Origin: Janthinobacterium sp. B9-8
GTDB lineage: Bacteria; Pseudomonadota; Gammaproteobacteria; Burkholderiales; Chitinibacteraceae
Assembly (NCBI RefSeq): GCF_000969645.2
Contig: NZ_CP014222.1
Location: 2,793,740-2,857,739 of the forward strand
Direction of reading: 5' to 3'
Length of the DNA stretch: 64,000 nt
Part shown: positions 8,386 to 14,938 of the stretch, in pieces
Layout: each line of letters opens with the position of its first letter
Numbering within the stretch: position 1 is the stretch's first letter
The notes under the pieces: generated by a model
The model's input: only the letters and a program-made list of their open reading frames with translations
What the model was told of the DNA's origin: nothing
Databases searched by the model: none
Translations under genes and position numbers: made by a program

Positions 8386-9041
8386 GCCCCGCAAAAGCCC
8401 ACTTGCTACGCATGACAGCGGCTCAGCTCTCAAAAGAAAGCGGTTCTGGTGCCCATGTGAATGCCAGCGGCTACGCGCTGATGTTGCACAAGCTGGCGGG
8501 CGACAAGCGACGGCTTAAACAAATCCAATCCCTTAGCCGCAAGATCGACGCTAAGCGCGAAATGCTGCCCGATTACGCGCCATGGATTAGCGGCGCTTTA
8601 TCCGCCCAAGGTGGCGGGCAGGATGAAGTGCTGATGACGGTGATGGTGTGGATGATCGACACCGGCAACTTCACCGCAGCGCTGCCGATTGTGCGCTATG
8701 CAATCAAACATCGATTAGCGCTGCCGGATCAGTACCAGCGCACCTTGGCGTGTTTAGTTGTCGAGGAAATGGCCGACACCGCCATGAATGGGCGGGTATT
8801 GGGCGAGGCCATTGATGTGGAAGGTCTACAAGGCGCGGCTGAAATCACCCAAGCCGAAGATATGCCCGACCAAGTAAAGGCCAAGTTATTTAAGGCCATC
8901 GCTTACGGCCTATCCGAGCACAACAAACCCGCTGCCGCCGACTATTTCCAGCAGGCCTTAGCGCTACACCCCAAGTGTGGCGTGATTAAGGATCTGGAAC
9001 GGCTAAAGCGGGAAATGAAGAACATGGCCGCTGACAAGTAG
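8382..9041 (+). CDS. M: Terminase small subunit, P2 gpM family
   Basis: A 219-residue DNA-recognition subunit that recruits the packaging motor to cos. It starts with GTG inside the ATGA-like overlap with the capsid gene. The family shape is clear: a helical N-terminus (LLRMTAAQLSKESG), LPDYAPWISGALSAQGGGQDEVLMTVMVWMIDTGNFTAAL, and a TPR-like C-terminus (AAADYFQQALALHPKCGVIKDLERL). It is slightly shorter than P2 gpM. Confidence 0.92.
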   Translation: MSPAKAHLLRMTAAQLSKESGSGAHVNASGYALMLHKLAGDKRRLKQIQSLSRKIDAKREMLPDYAPWISGALSAQGGGQDEVLMTVMVWMIDTGNFTAALPIVRYAIKHRLALPDQYQRTLACLVVEEMADTAMNGRVLGEAIDVEGLQGAAEITQAEDMPDQVKAKLFKAIAYGLSEHNKPAAADYFQQALALHPKCGVIKDLERLKREMKNMAADK

Positions 9042-9144
9042 CCGAACGAGCGAACCCCGCAGCGAGAGGCAGGGGGAGGCGAATCCTTTTAAGGTTTTTC
9101 AAATCCCCCTCCACCTCTTCTTCAAAAGGGCAAAAGGGCAAAAC

Positions 9145-9612
9145 ATGGGATTTATTGCAGCACAAAAAAATGGCGAAACCTTGGAACCGCTGATTAAAAA
9201 CAGCGGCTTCTGGCCAGATATCGATATGGCCGACGCGCACTTAGCTTTACGCCTCGATGGCACAGTCACCGAGCCAAGGCTAAGAGTGGCGCTGATTGCG
9301 GCGATGGCCAGCGCGAATCAAGACCTACGCAAATTTAAAGCCAAGCATCTGGCCGATGGCATCCAGAACTTGGCCGAGGTTGAAAGCGAAACACTGGATT
9401 GCCAGAGCGTATTAGTCAGCCATTACATCCGCGCGGTGTACTGCTTAGCCAAAGCCAACCTGACCGAGCGTTACCTTGATTTTGATAGCACCGGCGACGG
9501 CCACAACAAGGCGGATCAATTGCTTGACCCCATCGAAGACCTACGCCGTGACGCACGTTGGGCGATTCGAGACTTACTCGGATCAAACCGCGCCAGTGTC
9601 GAGCTGATCTGA
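9145..9612 (+). CDS. L: Head completion/stabilisation protein, P2 gpL family
   Basis: A 155-residue connector protein that stabilises filled heads. GFWPDIDMADAHLALRLDGTVTEPRLR and YLDFDSTGDGHNKADQL followed by RRDARWAIRDLLG are characteristic of gpL. The ATG is preceded by a G-rich repeat (AAAAGGGCAAAAGGGC). Its stop TGA overlaps the next start as TGATG, coupling it to tail gene X. Confidence 0.93.
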   Translation: MGFIAAQKNGETLEPLIKNSGFWPDIDMADAHLALRLDGTVTEPRLRVALIAAMASANQDLRKFKAKHLADGIQNLAEVESETLDCQSVLVSHYIRAVYCLAKANLTERYLDFDSTGDGHNKADQLLDPIEDLRRDARWAIRDLLGSNRASVELI

Positions 9613-9818
9613 TGCAGGTCGTTGCAAGCCAGGGCGACACGCTGGACGAGATCTGCTTTCGGGTTTACGGCAAAACCGCCGGTATCACTGAGGCCGTGCT
9701 CGCCGCCAATCACCGGCTGGCCGATATGGGGCCAGTGCTCAAAATGGGCACCGTGGTTGAGCTGCCCAACGTCAGCCCACCCGAAGCTAAAAAAACCATC
9801 ATTCAACTATGGGACTAA
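9612..9818 (+). CDS. X: Tail protein, P2 gpX family (LysM-like)
   Basis: A 68-residue tail protein with a LysM-like fold: ASQGDTLDEICFRVYGK... VLAANHRLADMGPVLKMGTVVELP. The ATG at 9612 overlaps the stop of gene L, giving translational coupling, and is preferred to longer in-frame starts inside L. In P2 the gene occupies the same position between L and the lysis cassette. Confidence 0.92.
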   Translation: MQVVASQGDTLDEICFRVYGKTAGITEAVLAANHRLADMGPVLKMGTVVELPNVSPPEAKKTIIQLWD

Positions 9819-9822
9819 CCCA

Positions 9823-10191
9823 ATGACCGAACCCCTCACCGGCACTGCCGCTTCATTCACCGTATTTTTACTCACCATTGCGGGGCTATTTTCAGGCATC
9901 CACGCCGACGTATTGATGGGCAGTTTTGCGGGGGCCGTGGTGTTTATCATGACCGCGCAAAAGCTCAGCGTTTTACAGAAGATCGTTTTCTTTTTAACCG
10001 CATTTGTGGCCGGTTGTGTCGCTGCCAAACTGGTGGCGGATCTGATCGCCATTCCCCTACCGGCTTCGATTGTGGTTAGCGAAGGCATCGGCGCACTGAT
10101 TGCGGGAGCGATCAGCATGAAGCTGCTGCAATGGCTGATCTTGCGAGCCGAACACCCCGAGGACTTGCTCAATATCAGGGGTAAAAAATGA
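9823..10191 (+). CDS. Phage membrane protein of the lysis cassette, probable holin
   Basis: A 122-residue protein with about four hydrophobic segments (TVFLLTIAGLFSGI, MGSFAGAVVFIMTA, IVFFLTAFVAGCVAAKL, IVVSEGIGALIAGAISMKLL). It occupies the position of P2 holin gene Y and is coupled by ATGA to a second small membrane protein. Two consecutive membrane proteins before an endolysin are common in betaproteobacterial P2-like phages; which one makes the lethal hole cannot be told from sequence. Confidence 0.75.
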   Translation: MTEPLTGTAASFTVFLLTIAGLFSGIHADVLMGSFAGAVVFIMTAQKLSVLQKIVFFLTAFVAGCVAAKLVADLIAIPLPASIVVSEGIGALIAGAISMKLLQWLILRAEHPEDLLNIRGKK

Positions 10192-10673
10192 ACCTCTATT
10201 TACTCATCAGCGTGCTGGCCTGCCTCTTTGCGGCGCTCAGCATTGCCCTATTCAATCGAAACAGCAAAGCCCATCGCCTAGGCATTTGTATTTTTGCTTA
10301 TGGCTTAACCGTCTATTACGGCCTGACTGCTATTCGCCTACTGATGGGCATCACGGCCACCAGTCCCACACACACCTTTTTACTGCTGTTTAGCGGTGTT
10401 TATTTCTGCTTTAAGCGCGGCAACGTCAGCGATTTATGGGCCGCTTTGGCATGGCCTATTCAGAAATTATTAAACAAGGAGCCTCACATTGAACACCTCG
10501 CCCCAGCTCTCCCCGCACTTCAGCCTGCGCGAATTCACCGCCAGCCAAACCGCAGCTCTGTACAACATCGACAACAGCCTGCCCGTAAACATGCTCGAAA
10601 ACGCGGCGTACACCTGCGAGCAACTCGAAAAAGTCCGAGCCATACTCGGAAACAATCCCCTCATTATTACTAG
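10188..10673 (+). CDS. Three-TM putative holin with an odd basic tail overlapping the endolysin
   Basis: The first ~95 residues match the putative three-TM phage holin type (MNLYLLISVLACLFAALSIALFN, LGICIFAYGLTVYYGLTAIRLLM, THTFLLLFSGVYFCFKRGN). The frame does not stop there but runs on for about 60 Arg/His/Pro-rich residues through the start of the endolysin gene in another frame. The tail has no family counterpart that I know and is probably fortuitous read-on after loss of a stop codon, though it may be translated. Confidence 0.7.
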   Translation: MNLYLLISVLACLFAALSIALFNRNSKAHRLGICIFAYGLTVYYGLTAIRLLMGITATSPTHTFLLLFSGVYFCFKRGNVSDLWAALAWPIQKLLNKEPHIEHLAPALPALQPARIHRQPNRSSVQHRQQPARKHARKRGVHLRATRKSPSHTRKQSPHYY

Positions 10674-10953
10674 CGGCTGGCGTAACCCTGCATTAAATAA
10701 AGCGGTCGGTGGCAGCGCCAGCAGCGATCACGCCACCGCCCGCGCTGTAGATATTCGCTGCCCGAAGTTTGGCACAGCCAGAACGATTGCAAGGACTTTG
10801 GCCGCCTCTAACATCGAGTTCGATCAATTGATTTTAGAGTCCCCCACGCTGCCAAGTGCATGGGTACACATCGGCTTTCGTAAAGGGGCCAACCGGCGGC
10901 AAGTGCTAACTAAGTTTGCTGGAAATAAAACCTATTTTGCGGGGATTAAATGA
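10489..10953 (+). CDS. Endolysin, peptidase M15 type
   Basis: A 154-residue zinc peptidase that would cut peptidoglycan cross-bridges during lysis. Visible signature: TSGWRNPALNKAVGGSASSDH..ARAVDIRC (about residues 62-91) with His and Asp ligands, and WVHIGF (about 126) with the third His. The start is TTG, chosen because AAGGAG lies eight bases upstream; no better ATG exists. It lies inside the extended holin frame and overlaps the inner spanin gene as ATGA. Confidence 0.9.
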   Translation: MNTSPQLSPHFSLREFTASQTAALYNIDNSLPVNMLENAAYTCEQLEKVRAILGNNPLIITSGWRNPALNKAVGGSASSDHATARAVDIRCPKFGTARTIARTLAASNIEFDQLILESPTLPSAWVHIGFRKGANRRQVLTKFAGNKTYFAGIK

Positions 10954-11408
10954 GCCGACTCACCGCCCTTGCCCTTGTTGCCTTGTGCTTTCTGGCCGCG
11001 CTACTGATTGCAATCAATTTGCACCAAGGCCAGAAGCACAAAGCCGAGTTGCTGCAAATAGAACTCAGCGCTAGCGAGCAAGACAAGGCCCAGCAAGCGG
11101 CCTTGCTTGTGCAGCTTTACAAAGTCAGTAGCGACAACGACAGCGCCCAAGCCGACTTACGCAGCAGCCTTGAAAGCGTCAACACCGCGCTACTTCAAAA
11201 CAAACGCGCCATGGAGCAACTTAAAAATGAAAGCAAAGAAGTCAGGGATTGGGCTGATACTCGCCTGCCTGCTGATGTTGTCCGCCTGCGCCAGCGCCCC
11301 GAAATCGCCAGCGGTGCAGCTTATCGAGATTGGCTGTCCCACCGTGACGGCTTGCCGCCTGCCAGCGATCCAAGCCCAAACCAACGGCGAGCTAAATCAA
11401 GCGATTGA
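10950..11408 (+). CDS. lysB: Inner-membrane spanin, LysB/Rz-like
   Basis: A 152-residue protein with one N-terminal membrane helix (LTALALVALCFLAALLIAINL) and a long coiled-coil periplasmic domain (KHKAELLQIELSASEQDKAQQAALL...). This is the i-spanin that joins the outer-membrane lipoprotein to fuse membranes at the end of lysis. It is coupled to the endolysin gene and contains the start of the outer spanin in another frame. Confidence 0.88.
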   Translation: MSRLTALALVALCFLAALLIAINLHQGQKHKAELLQIELSASEQDKAQQAALLVQLYKVSSDNDSAQADLRSSLESVNTALLQNKRAMEQLKNESKEVRDWADTRLPADVVRLRQRPEIASGAAYRDWLSHRDGLPPASDPSPNQRRAKSSD

Positions 11409-11493
11409 TGATCTGGAAGCCGCGTGGCATCACTGCGCGGCGCAAGTCGATATGGTGCTGAAGTGCCAACAAACCGCTAAGGCCGCCCAATGA
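11227..11493 (+). CDS. lysC: Outer-membrane spanin lipoprotein, LysC/Rz1-like
   Basis: An 88-residue lipoprotein starting MKAKKSGIGLILACLLMLSAC; the lipobox LSAC is clear. Most of the gene is embedded out of frame within the inner spanin gene, the arrangement seen for P2 lysB/lysC and lambda Rz/Rz1. The mature chain is short, with several Cys (IGCPTVTACRLP). Its end overlaps the tail completion gene R. Confidence 0.88.
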   Translation: MKAKKSGIGLILACLLMLSACASAPKSPAVQLIEIGCPTVTACRLPAIQAQTNGELNQAIDDLEAAWHHCAAQVDMVLKCQQTAKAAQ

Positions 11494-11952
11494 TTAAGCC
11501 TGCCGACCTACGCGAATACCTGTCTAAAACAGTGCGCCACCTTGCCCACAACCCCGATAAGCTCGCCATTTTTATTGATGAAGGCAAGCTGATTGCCACA
11601 GCGGGCAAGTCGCTTTCTTTTGAGTATCAATACACGCTCAATCTGATTATTCAAGACTACGCCGACCATCCCGACACCATTATGGTGCCGATGCTGGCTT
11701 GGGTAAGCAGCAATCAGCCCGAGCTGTTTAGTAATGTAGACAAGCGCCAGAATGGCATTAGCTTTGAAGCGGATATCCTGGAACCACGACACCATCGACC
11801 TTGCAATCAAGATCAATTTGACTGAACGCGTGGTGGTGCGAGAGGTAGACGGCAAGCCCGTCATCACCCATTACGGCGAGCCGCCGCTGGATGAATACTC
11901 GGGGCAAGATTGGGCTTTATTCTTGCGCGATCAGCCGTGGCCAGTTGAATGA
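11490..11952 (+). pseudogene. R: Tail completion protein gpR, frameshifted
   Basis: The first frame (from 11490) reads as P2 gpR: IKPADLREYLSKTVRHLAHNPDKL... SFEYQYTLNLIIQDYADHPDTIMVPMLAWVSSNQPELF...NGISFEADIL, then derails. The expected continuation (NHDTIDLAIKINLTERVVVREVDG...PPLDEY) is found in the next frame, ending at 11952. Removing one G at 11781 within CCTGGAACC restores one continuous protein. The junction contains CCTGG, a Dcm-type context known to provoke long-read errors, so the lesion should be checked against raw reads. Confidence 0.87.
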
Positions 11953-12401
11953 GCGACAACTTTAAAGAGCTGGAAGGCTGGGCTTCAGGCTTGCTTGGCA
12001 ATCTGGACGCCAAAGCATTACGCGCCATGAATAAAAAGCTAGCGACCGAGCTACGCAAGCGCCAGCAAGCCCATATCGCCGCCAATCAAAACCCAGACGG
12101 CACGCCCTACGCACCCCGCTTGCCGCAGATGCGAAAGAAAGGCGGACGCATTAAGCGCAAGATGTTTACTAAACTGCGCACCGCCCGCCATCTTAAAACC
12201 CAAAGCAATAGCGATGCGGCCGCCGTACATTTCAGCCCCAGCGCCAACCGCCTTGCCCGCGTTCACCATTTTGGTTTAGTCGATAGGGTCAATGCCAAGC
12301 GCGGCATCAGGCACAAATACGCGGTGCGTGAATTGCTAGGGTTTAATCAAAGCGACGATGAGTTCATCGCCGACACCCTCCTCAGCCAAATCAGCAAGTA
12401 A
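11949..12401 (+). CDS. S: Tail completion protein, P2 gpS family
   Basis: A 150-residue tail completion protein acting with gpR at the head-proximal end of the tail. Family features: LRAMNKKLATELRKRQQAHIAANQNPDGTPYAPRLPQMRKKGGRIKRKMF, then RVHHFGLVDRVNAKRG and YAVRELLGF. It overlaps the reconstructed end of R as ATGA. Length is as expected. Confidence 0.92.
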   Translation: MSDNFKELEGWASGLLGNLDAKALRAMNKKLATELRKRQQAHIAANQNPDGTPYAPRLPQMRKKGGRIKRKMFTKLRTARHLKTQSNSDAAAVHFSPSANRLARVHHFGLVDRVNAKRGIRHKYAVRELLGFNQSDDEFIADTLLSQISK

Positions 12402-12466
12402 TGTAAAAGCCCACCTCACACCCGCCCGTGCGTGAACATCGCGCACCGGCGCGGCACTATGGCGCA

Positions 12467-13144
12467 ATGAATCAAACAGCCGAACATTCCCGAATTTTAG
12501 AAAGCCTGATCCGCATCGGCACCGTGGCCGAAGTGGATCACGACAACGCGCTCTGCCGTGTGCAAAGCGGCGAACTGCTGACCGACTGGCTACCGTGGAT
12601 TACCGCGCGTGCGGGCAAGGTGCGGATCTGGAATCCGCCCAGCATCGGCGAGCAAGTCGTTCTATTTAGCCAATCCGGCGAAGTGGGCGCGGGCGTGCTT
12701 TTACCTGGGCTATTTTCAGACGCCTTTCCGCCGCCCAGCCATGACGCCAGCGTCACTTGCATCGCGTTTCCGGATGGGGCGCTAGTTAGTTACAACCACG
12801 GCAGCGGCGCATTGAACGCCACCGGCATCAAAACCGCGCTGATTCAAGCCTCGGATCATGTCACCGTCGATTGTCCTGAAACGACCACCACCGGCAACCT
12901 CACCGTCGGCGGGGATCTGAGTGTTAAGGGCGACAGCACACTAAAAGGTAAAGCGGATGTACTGGGCGCGTTTAGCTACGCCGCAGGCATGAGTGGTACC
13001 GGCGGGGCAAGTGGCGGCGCAACGACGATTACTGGCCCGATTACCCAAAGCGGCGGCGCGATTACCAGTAATGGCGTGGTTTTAGATCGCCACACCCATG
13101 GCGGCGTACAGTCTGGCGGTAGTAGCACCGGCGGGCCGAAATAA
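12467..13144 (+). CDS. V: Baseplate spike protein, P2 gpV family
   Basis: A 225-residue trimeric membrane-piercing spike. An N-terminal OB-fold region (ILESLIRIGTVAEVDHDNALCRVQSGELLTDWLPW) precedes the beta-helical spike with repeats such as GDLSVKGDSTLKGKADVLG. The C-terminal DRHTHGGVQ contains the HxH motif that binds iron at the P2 spike tip. The start MNQTAEHSR was chosen over an upstream GTG because it fits the family N-terminus. Confidence 0.93.
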   Translation: MNQTAEHSRILESLIRIGTVAEVDHDNALCRVQSGELLTDWLPWITARAGKVRIWNPPSIGEQVVLFSQSGEVGAGVLLPGLFSDAFPPPSHDASVTCIAFPDGALVSYNHGSGALNATGIKTALIQASDHVTVDCPETTTTGNLTVGGDLSVKGDSTLKGKADVLGAFSYAAGMSGTGGASGGATTITGPITQSGGAITSNGVVLDRHTHGGVQSGGSSTGGPK

Positions 13145-13494
13145 TGGCGGGCCTAAACAGACACAGCGGCCATGCGATTGATGATCTGGCGCATATCCAG
13201 CAATCAGTGGCCGATGTACTCACTACTCCGCTGGGTAGCCGCTTAATGCGCCGCGACTATGGCTCTGAAATTCCCGCGCTAATCGATCAGCCTTTAAATG
13301 GGGCTACCCGCTTGCGCGTGATGGCCGCAACCGCCACCGCGCTTAAAAAGTGGGAACCCCGTATCCGCGCCCAGCGCGTCACTTTAGAGCTGGGCCAGCA
13401 ACACGGCTCACTCAGCATCACGCTAGAAGCCGAACGCATCGATGGCCCACGCGGCCAGCAGTCGGTGGCGCTTTCTATTCCTCTGCGAGCCTAA
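13144..13494 (+). CDS. W: Baseplate wedge protein, P2 gpW (gp25-like)
   Basis: A 116-residue gp25-like wedge protein. The family core is evident: HAIDDLAHIQQSVADVLTTPLGSRLMRRDYGSEIPALIDQP and KKWEPRIRAQRVTLE. It overlaps the spike gene by one base and precedes J by three. It would nucleate the baseplate wedge and sheath attachment. Confidence 0.95.
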   Translation: MAGLNRHSGHAIDDLAHIQQSVADVLTTPLGSRLMRRDYGSEIPALIDQPLNGATRLRVMAATATALKKWEPRIRAQRVTLELGQQHGSLSITLEAERIDGPRGQQSVALSIPLRA

Positions 13495-13497
13495 GCC

Positions 13498-14397
13498 ATG
13501 AAAAGCCAAGAAGTAGACCTCTCCCGCTTACCCCCGCCCAAGCTCATCGAGGCGCTGGATTTTGAAACGATCTTTAAGGAGCGCAAAACCAAGCTAATCG
13601 AGCTATACCCCGATGCGGCCGCCGTGCTGAGCCTGGAATCGGAACCGCTCACCAAGCTGTTACAAGAAAACGCTTACCGCGAATTGATCCAGCGGCAACG
13701 GATTAACGAACGCGGCGCGGCTTGCATGTTGGCGTTTAGCCAGGGGAATGATTTAGATAATCTAGTGGCTAATTTTAATGTGCAGCGCTTTGTCATTTCG
13801 CCCGCCAATCCAAACGCGGTACCGCCCACCGATGCGATTTTAGAAACCGATGATTCATTACGCGCACGCGGCCAGCGGGCTTTTGAAGGCTTAAGCGTGG
13901 CAGGGCCAAGGTCTGCTTATATATTCCACGCGCTTTCGGCTGACGCCCGCGTGGCCGATGCAAGCGCCATCAGTCCCCAGCCCTGTGAAGTAGTGGTCAG
14001 TGTGCTGGCGAATGATGGCGACGGCAGCGCACCCGCTGATTTACTTAGCAAAGTAAAGCTAGCGCTATCAGGTGAAGAGGTGCGGCCCGTCGGCGACCGG
14101 CTTACCGTGCAGTCGGCCAAGATCGTCAATTACGCTATCACCGCCGTTTTATATCTTTACCAAGGCCCAGAAAAAGGCCCGATTTTAGAAGCCGCCCACG
14201 CCCAGCTTAAAAAATACATCAGCACCCAGCGCCGCATGGGGCGCGATATTCGGCAATCGGCCATCTTTGCCGCGCTGCATGTAGAAGGCGTCCAGCGGGT
14301 CGAACTCGTGTCGCCGGCCAAAGATGTGGTGCTTGATGAAACACAAGCCGCGCATTGCACCGCCGTGGATATCAGCGTCGGCGGCATCGATGACTAA
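13498..14397 (+). CDS. J: Baseplate wedge protein, P2 gpJ family
   Basis: A 299-residue baseplate J protein. Signature blocks are LSRLPPPKLIEALDFETIFKERK at the start, QGNDLDNLVANFNV, LRARGQRAFEGLSVAGPRSAYIFHALSA, and the C-terminal RQSAIFAALHVEGVQRVEL. It links the wedge to the tube-proximal baseplate and interacts with gpI. It overlaps the next gene by eight bases. Confidence 0.95.
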   Translation: MKSQEVDLSRLPPPKLIEALDFETIFKERKTKLIELYPDAAAVLSLESEPLTKLLQENAYRELIQRQRINERGAACMLAFSQGNDLDNLVANFNVQRFVISPANPNAVPPTDAILETDDSLRARGQRAFEGLSVAGPRSAYIFHALSADARVADASAISPQPCEVVVSVLANDGDGSAPADLLSKVKLALSGEEVRPVGDRLTVQSAKIVNYAITAVLYLYQGPEKGPILEAAHAQLKKYISTQRRMGRDIRQSAIFAALHVEGVQRVELVSPAKDVVLDETQAAHCTAVDISVGGIDD

Positions 14398-14938
14398 ATC
14401 ACTGCTCCCTACTGGCTCCAGCAAGCTAGAGCGCGCCATCGCCCAAAGCTGCCAATCAGGGCAAGAGCTGCCTATTTTGCTGGCGGCGCTTTGGAATGCC
14501 GACACCTGCCCCAAAGCCGCCTTACCGTATTTAGCCTGGGCTTTCTCAGTAGACCGATGGGACGAGAACTGGAGCGAACCAGTACAGCGGGAAGTGATTC
14601 GCCAATCGTTCTTTGTACATCAGCACAAGGGCACCATCGGCGCATTAAAACGCATCGTCGAGCCGCTGGGTTATCGCTTAGAGATCACCGAATGGTGGGA
14701 AGAAAACCCCGTCGGCCCGCGTGGCACCTTCAAGCTGGAAGTCAAAACCATAGACCAAGGCATGACCGAAGAAACCCAGATCGAGCTGAATTATTTAATT
14801 GACGAAGCCAAGCCGCTCTCGCGCCACCTGATCGAAATGAATATCAGCGTCGAGCCGCGTGGTTTGCTCTATATCGGCATCGCGGAATATCAGGGCGAAG
14901 TCATCAATATCTACCCGAAGGCCACAAGCACACCATGA
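14390..14938 (+). CDS. I: Baseplate/tail protein, P2 gpI family
   Basis: A 182-residue baseplate protein. The start MTKSLLPTGSSKLERAIA was chosen over longer upstream starts because it overlaps the stop of J in the usual way. Typical features: CPKAALPYLAWAFSVDRWDENWSEPVQREVI, HQHKGTIGALKRIVEPLGY, and EWWEENPVGPRGTFKLE. It is translationally coupled to the tail fibre gene by ATGA. Confidence 0.93.
   Translation: MTKSLLPTGSSKLERAIAQSCQSGQELPILLAALWNADTCPKAALPYLAWAFSVDRWDENWSEPVQREVIRQSFFVHQHKGTIGALKRIVEPLGYRLEITEWWEENPVGPRGTFKLEVKTIDQGMTEETQIELNYLIDEAKPLSRHLIEMNISVEPRGLLYIGIAEYQGEVINIYPKATSTP

Noticed and set aside
13350..13565. Frame overlapping W and J in another phase
   Set aside because: Low-complexity shadow with no start context.
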